Shown piece after piece: positions 6,125-14,041 of a DNA stretch of 14,041 nucleotides. The position numbers and the translations under genes are program-made. The DNA is from an uncultured Clostridia bacterium (GTDB lineage Bacteria; Bacillota; Clostridia; Oscillospirales; CAG-272): assembly GCA_937898155.1 (NCBI GenBank), contig CALEJO010000073.1:1-14041 (forward strand), in the 5' to 3' direction. The notes below the pieces were generated by a model. It saw nothing but the letters and a program-made list of their open reading frames with translations, made no database searches and was not told the DNA's origin. Position 1 is the stretch's first letter; each line of letters opens with the position of its first letter.

Positions 6125-8761
6125 TTACTGACAGAGGGCTTCCGCGACGGACGGGAGCGCGGCGAGCGCTTCGTCGAGACGGGAGACGTTCACGGCACCC
6201 GCGGTCGCGCTGTCGGGACGGCCGCCGCCGCCACCGCCGACGATCTTGGCGAGCTCGGCGAGCACGGCGGGTGCTTTGACACCCTTGGCGAGCGCGTCTT
6301 TGCCGCAGACGCAGACGAGCGTGAGCTTGCCGCCCACGAGCGAGGACATGACGACGACGAGATCGGCATATTTCGCTTTCAGATCATCGCCGAGTGTGCG
6401 GACCGCGTTCACGGGGAGCTCGGTCTGCATCGAAGCGACGCGAATGCCTTTCACCGAGACGGCGGACGCGAGCATCGCGTCGGCTTTCGCCGCGGCGAGC
6501 TTCGCCGAAGCGGCTTCGAGATCTTTTTTCGTGGTTTTCAGTTCCTCGGAGATCGCGTTGACGCGCGGGAGCAGATCGGCTTGCGCGTTGACTTTGAGCG
6601 CTTTGGAGACCGAGGAGAGCAGGGCGTCGTTTGCGAGCATCCGTTCGTAAGCGTTCAGACCGCTGACCGCCGTGATGCGGCGCGTGCCGGCGGCGACGGA
6701 GCTTTCCATCGTAATCTTATAGAGACCGACGTTTGCGGTATTGGCGACATGTGTGCCGCCGCAAAGCTCGGACGAGAAATCGCCCATTTTGACGACGCGG
6801 ACGACATTGCCGTATTTTTCACCGAAGAGCGCGATGGCGCCGGACGCCTTAGCGCTTTCGATATCCATTTCCTGCGTGCAGACGGGGATCGCTTCGAGAA
6901 TCTTCTCATTGACGAGGCGCTCGACCTTTGCCAGCTCGTCGGGTGTCACCGCCGCGAAATGCGTGAAGTCGAAGCGCGCTTCTTTATCGTCCACATAGGA
7001 GCCCGCCTGATGAATGTGCGTGCCGAGCACGGCGCGGAGTGCCGCGTCGAGCAGGTGGACGGAGGAGTGGTTGCGGGCGATCGCCGCGCGGCGTGCGCCG
7101 TCCACGGTGAGCGTCACGGTGTCGCCGACGGAGAAGGAGCCGCTTTCTACGGTGCAGATGTGCAGATAGACGCCGTCGGATTTTTTCGTATCGGTGACGA
7201 GCGCGTTGCCGTTTTTGCCGACGATCACGCCCGTGTCGCCGACTTGTCCGCCGCTCTCGCCGTAGAACGGCGTGCGGTCGGTGACGATCACGGCGGTCTC
7301 GCCCGTGATCTGCGTCAGCTCGTTCGTCTCGCTGTCGATGATCGCGACGATCTTGCCGACGGATTCGGTTTCGGCATAGCCCGTGAACTCCGTTTTGACG
7401 GAGGTATCGACGAGCGATTTCATACTGTCGTCCCAGCCGCTGATCGTGCCGCGTGCGGCGCGAGCGCGCTGTTTCTGCTCGGCAAGCTTCTCTTCAAAGC
7501 CCGCTTCGTCGATGCCGAGCCCGTTTTCTTCCGCGATCTCGCGCGTGAGGTCGATCGGGAAGCCGAACGTGTCGGAGAGCTTGAAGACGTCGGCGCCCGC
7601 GAGCTCGGTCTTGCCGGTCGCTTTGGCATCCGCCATGAGCGTATCGAGCAGGTTCATGCCGGATTCGACGGTCGCGTTGAAGCGATCCTCTTCCATTTTG
7701 ACAATTTTTTGGATATAATCGAGCTTTTCGGTCAGCTCGGGATATGCGGTGAGGTTCTCTTTGGCGACGACCGCCATCATATCGGCGAGGAACGTGCCCT
7801 TGATGCCGAGGAGGCGTCCGTGACGGCACGCGCGGCGCATCAGACGGCGAAGCACATAGCCGCGCCCTTCGTTCGACGGCATGACGCCGTCCGCGATCAG
7901 AAACGCGGAAGCGCGCGCATGGTCGGCGATGATGCGGAGTGACACGTCCGCTTTGGCGTTTGCCTTATAAGTCACGCCGGCTTTTTCGCTGATCGCCGTG
8001 ATGATATTGCGGATCGTATCAACCTCGAACATATTGTCTACGCCCTGCATGACGCACGCGAGACGTTCGAGTCCCATGCCGGTGTCGATGTTCTTCTGCG
8101 ACAGCTCGGTATAGTTGCCCGCGCCGTCGTTATTGAACTGCGAGAAGACGTTGTTCCAGATTTCCATATAGCGGTCGCAGTCGCAACCGGGACGGCAATC
8201 GGGATTGCCGCAGCCATACTTTTCGCCGCGATCGAAATAAATCTCGGAGCAGGGACCGCAGGGACCGGAGCCGTGCTCCCAGAAGTTGTCCGCCTTGCCG
8301 AGACGAACGATGTGATCTTCTCTCACGCCGATCTCGTCGCGCCAGATGCGGAACGCTTCGTCGTCCTCTTCATAGACCGACGGCCAGAGCAGATCGGCGG
8401 GGATGCCGAGCCATTCGGGACTCGTCAGAAATTCCCACGCCCACGGAAGCGCTTCTTTTTTGAAATAATCGCCGAACGAGAAGTTGCCGAGCATTTCAAA
8501 GAAGGTGCCGTGCCGCGCGGTATAGCCGACGTGCTCGATATCGTTCGTGCGGATGCACTTCTGACACGTCGCCATGCGGTGGCACGGCGGTTCGAGCTCG
8601 CCTGTGAAATATTTTTTCAACGGCGCCATGCCCGCGACGATCAGAAGCAGGGATTTATCGTGCTCCGGCACGAGCGGGTAGCTTTTGTGAGAAAGGTGAC
8701 CTTTCGACTCGAAAAATCTGAGAAATTTTTCGCGCAGGTCGTTGAGTGATGTCCATTCCAT
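6125..8761 (-). CDS. alaS: alanine--tRNA ligase
   Basis: AlaRS charges tRNA-Ala with alanine in the cytosol and edits mischarged Ser- and Gly-tRNA-Ala. The 878-residue length is standard (E. coli 876). The class II catalytic core is at the N-terminus, with GTFFEMLGNFSFGDYF and the tRNA-binding region around NIDTGMGLERLACVMQG. A Cys-rich loop, CGNPDC..GCDCDR, is typical of Clostridia AlaRS. The editing domain keeps all four metal ligands: His565 and His569 (HSSVH, in place of the more common HTATH), Cys667 and His671 (CGGTH). The C-Ala domain ends with a glycine run followed by RPDSATAG. The start at 8761 has AAAAGGA (8771-8777) 9 nt upstream. It is the first gene of a probable operon with mscL and a HIT gene. 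The leader is only about 50 nt, too short for a T-box. Confidence 0.99.
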   Translation of the reverse strand: MEWTSLNDLREKFLRFFESKGHLSHKSYPLVPEHDKSLLLIVAGMAPLKKYFTGELEPPCHRMATCQKCIRTNDIEHVGYTARHGTFFEMLGNFSFGDYFKKEALPWAWEFLTSPEWLGIPADLLWPSVYEEDDEAFRIWRDEIGVREDHIVRLGKADNFWEHGSGPCGPCSEIYFDRGEKYGCGNPDCRPGCDCDRYMEIWNNVFSQFNNDGAGNYTELSQKNIDTGMGLERLACVMQGVDNMFEVDTIRNIITAISEKAGVTYKANAKADVSLRIIADHARASAFLIADGVMPSNEGRGYVLRRLMRRACRHGRLLGIKGTFLADMMAVVAKENLTAYPELTEKLDYIQKIVKMEEDRFNATVESGMNLLDTLMADAKATGKTELAGADVFKLSDTFGFPIDLTREIAEENGLGIDEAGFEEKLAEQKQRARAARGTISGWDDSMKSLVDTSVKTEFTGYAETESVGKIVAIIDSETNELTQITGETAVIVTDRTPFYGESGGQVGDTGVIVGKNGNALVTDTKKSDGVYLHICTVESGSFSVGDTVTLTVDGARRAAIARNHSSVHLLDAALRAVLGTHIHQAGSYVDDKEARFDFTHFAAVTPDELAKVERLVNEKILEAIPVCTQEMDIESAKASGAIALFGEKYGNVVRVVKMGDFSSELCGGTHVANTANVGLYKITMESSVAAGTRRITAVSGLNAYERMLANDALLSSVSKALKVNAQADLLPRVNAISEELKTTKKDLEAASAKLAAAKADAMLASAVSVKGIRVASMQTELPVNAVRTLGDDLKAKYADLVVVMSSLVGGKLTLVCVCGKDALAKGVKAPAVLAELAKIVGGGGGGRPDSATAGAVNVSRLDEALAALPSVAEALCQ

Positions 8762-8818
8762 ATTTTTGATTCCTTTTAATCATTTCGGGAAGACCCGTTA
8801 TTTTCTTCTTATCTTATC

Positions 8819-8847
8819 ATTATAGGGAAAGTCACGAAAAAAGTCAA
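8819..8847 (-). promoter_or_regulatory. sigma-A promoter of the alaS operon
   Basis: Read on the minus strand, TTGACT (8847-8842) is followed after 17 nt by TATAAT (8824-8819), a near-consensus promoter. Transcription would start near 8812, giving a leader of about 50 nt. Confidence 0.8.
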
Positions 8848-8950
8848 GACGTCGCGCAAAAAAAGAGACGGTTTTCCCGCGTCGGAGGAGACCTGCGTTT
8901 CCACAAAGGAGAAAAACGGTAATTTTTTGGAAATTTTTCGAAAAAAGCGG

Positions 8951-8979
8951 TTGACAAGTTGACAAAAGGGTGATATACT
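8951..8979 (+). promoter_or_regulatory. strong sigma-A promoter of rpoB
   Basis: A perfect -35 box TTGACA (8951-8956), a 17-nt spacer and TATACT (8974-8979), with TG at 8971-8972 as an extended -10. A second TTGACA (8959-8964) lies too close to the -10 to be used with it. The start would be near 8986. Confidence 0.88.
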
Positions 8980-9138
8980 TGTAAATTGCATTACAATCGC
9001 TTGTATTATCGCTTGCGGGCGGAAAAAGACCGAATGACAGAGGGATTTCGTGTTTTTCGCGGCGATATTGCGAGCATGGAAAAATATCTTCATATTTACC
9101 AAAGTAACGGCAAGCGAAAATCAGAATGGAGTGATTTT

Positions 9139-13044
<3,906 letters not shown>

Positions 13045-13062
13045 GGGAAAAGGAGAGAAACA

Positions 13063-14041
13063 ATGAGCAAAAATGTTTTTGACTCGATTAAAATCGGGCT
13101 TGCATCTCCTGAAATGATCCGCACATGGTCTTACGGCGAAGTGACGAAGCCGGAGACGATCAACTACCGCACTCTCCGCCCCGAACGCGACGGCCTTTAC
13201 TGCGAAAAGATTTTCGGGCCGACGAAGGACTGGGAATGCGCGTGCGGCAAATATAAACGCGTCCGCTACAAAGGCAAGACCTGTGAAAAATGCGGCGTGG
13301 AAGTGACGACCAAAAAGGTTCGCCGCGAGCGTATGGGCCATATCGAGCTCGCCGCGCCCGTGTCGCATATCTGGTATTTCAAAGCGACACCCTCGCGCAT
13401 GGCGCTGCTCCTTGATATTTCGCCGCGTCTGCTCGAAAAGGTCATCTACTTCGGCAACTATATCGTCCTCGATCCCGGCAACACGCCGCTGGAAAAACAG
13501 CAGGTGCTGACCGAGATGGAATATCATCAGATGTATGAGAAATACGAGAATGACTTCCGCGTCGGCATGGGTGCCGAGGCAGTAAAAGAACTGCTGATGG
13601 AGCTCGACCTTGAGGCTATGAGCAAGGAGCTCCGTGAGGAGCTGGCCGGCTCCAGCGGACAGAAGCGCATCAGAGCTATCCGTCGTCTGGAAGTCGTCGA
13701 GGCTTTCCGCAAGTCCGGCAACAAGCCCTCCTGGATGATTATGGATGTAGTACCGGTAATTCCGCCGGAGCTTCGTCCGATGGTTCAGTTGGATGGCGGC
13801 CGTTTTGCTACCAGTGACCTCAACGATCTCTATCGTCGCGTCATCAATCGTAATAACCGCCTCAAGCGCCTTTTGGAGCTTGGTGCCCCCGATATTATCG
13901 TCCGCAATGAGAAGCGTATGCTGCAGGAAGCAGTAGATGCTCTCATTGATAACGGCCGCCGCGGCCGTCCGGTTGCCGGCCCGGGCAATCGTCCCCTGAA
14001 GTCTCTCTCCGATATGCTGAAGGGTAAGCAGGGCCGCTTCC
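13063..14041 (+). CDS. rpoC: DNA-directed RNA polymerase subunit beta' (5' part)
   Basis: The first 326 codons of rpoC are present; the gene runs off the window end, about a quarter of the expected length. The protein starts MSKNVFDSIKIGLASPEMIR, the normal beta' N-terminus. Zinc-binding region 1 is complete, with Cys59, Cys61, Cys74 and Cys77. The clamp helices that bind sigma region 2 (LNDLYRRVINRNNRLKRLL) and the segment leading to the lid and rudder (NGRRGRPV, LKSLSDMLKGKQGRF) are present. AGGAG (13051-13055) lies 7 nt before ATG 13063, and it follows rpoB by 18 nt as one operon. Odd: codon use changes near 13561-13580 (codons 167-173, at GMGAEA). Before it Ala, Thr and Ser often use GCG, ACG and TCG; after it these never occur (0 of 11, 0 of 1 and 0 of 8), while GTA and CGT become common. 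Confidence 0.98.
   Translation, partial: MSKNVFDSIKIGLASPEMIRTWSYGEVTKPETINYRTLRPERDGLYCEKIFGPTKDWECACGKYKRVRYKGKTCEKCGVEVTTKKVRRERMGHIELAAPVSHIWYFKATPSRMALLLDISPRLLEKVIYFGNYIVLDPGNTPLEKQQVLTEMEYHQMYEKYENDFRVGMGAEAVKELLMELDLEAMSKELREELAGSSGQKRIRAIRRLEVVEAFRKSGNKPSWMIMDVVPVIPPELRPMVQLDGGRFATSDLNDLYRRVINRNNRLKRLLELGAPDIIVRNEKRMLQEAVDALIDNGRRGRPVAGPGNRPLKSLSDMLKGKQGRF

Larger units (their letters stand above)
8762..9138. other. divergent alaS / rpoB intergenic region
   Basis: This 377-nt gap holds two back-to-back sigma-A promoters: alaS on the minus strand (8819-8847) and rpoB on the plus strand (8951-8979). About 100 nt of A/T-rich DNA lie between the two -35 boxes. The rpoB leader (about 8986-9138) is long, roughly 150 nt, is open in frame with rpoB, and contains a small hairpin AAATAT-CTTC-ATATTT (9082-9097). 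I find no T-box, no ribosomal-protein leader and no tRNA in it. Confidence 0.75.

Noticed and set aside
6581..7942. 453-codon open frame on the plus strand across alaS
   Set aside because: Composition (D, R, A, V, F, H rich) is that of a reverse-strand shadow of alaS, whose editing and catalytic motifs are intact.
8762..8850. T-box riboswitch upstream of alaS
   Set aside because: The near-consensus promoter at 8819-8847 leaves a leader of about 50 nt, too short for a T-box, and no AGGGUGGNACCGCG-like box is present.
8986..9138. N-terminal extension of rpoB by 51 codons
   Set aside because: The extension begins at the predicted transcription start, has no ribosome binding site, and the normal RpoB N-terminus begins at 9139 behind GGAGTG.

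Overview
The window looks like a fragment of a Bacillota (class Clostridia) chromosome, probably a gut-type species of moderately high GC. The evidence is the style of the RpoB, RpoC and AlaRS proteins (AlaRS carries the Clostridia-type Cys cluster CGNPDC..GCDCDR), strong Shine-Dalgarno sequences of the AGGAGG type, sigma-A promoters close to TTGACA-N17-TATAAT, and an ECF sigma / zf-HC2 anti-sigma pair. Codon use favours G/C-ending codons (GCG, ACG, TCG, CGC) almost throughout, except in the last ~480 bases, where it changes sharply. I cannot name the genus.

Layout. 1-189: intergenic DNA with three small hairpins and a sigma-A promoter. 190-738: GNAT acetyltransferase. 736-3226: an envelope-stress type operon with a near-consensus ECF promoter that overlaps the GNAT stop codon, then an ECF sigma factor, an overlapping zf-HC2 anti-sigma-like protein with about eight membrane segments, and a DUF4097 lipoprotein built of ~19-20-residue repeats. 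3315-4217: AraC/Rob-type regulator with a GyrI-like effector domain, with a well-formed internal ribosome binding site exactly at the domain border, followed by a terminator hairpin. 4386-4949: small cytosolic SGNH-type hydrolase with its own promoter. 4982-5242: a possible small protein gene, convergent with the next block.

5200-8761 (minus strand): alaS, mscL and a HIT-family hydrolase, closely spaced and probably one transcript from a near-consensus promoter at 8819-8847. 8951-14041 (plus strand): rpoB and the 5' part of rpoC, driven by a near-perfect promoter that diverges from alaS. The ribosomal stalk genes that usually precede rpoB (rplJ, rplL) are not here.

How the genes fit together. 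The sigma, anti-sigma and lipoprotein genes overlap or abut and share a promoter that looks like a target of the sigma factor itself, so they form a self-controlled unit. alaS, mscL and the HIT gene may be co-expressed; HIT proteins are known to hydrolyse aminoacyl-adenylates, a possible link with AlaRS. rpoB and rpoC form the transcription core. The points most worth a second look are the ECF autoregulatory promoter, the internal start in the AraC gene, the acidic tail of RpoB, the small DVITTSG-containing ORF, and the codon-use break inside rpoC, which may be an assembly chimera. I see no CRISPR array, insertion sequence, tRNA or rRNA, and no clear novel defence or biosynthetic system.
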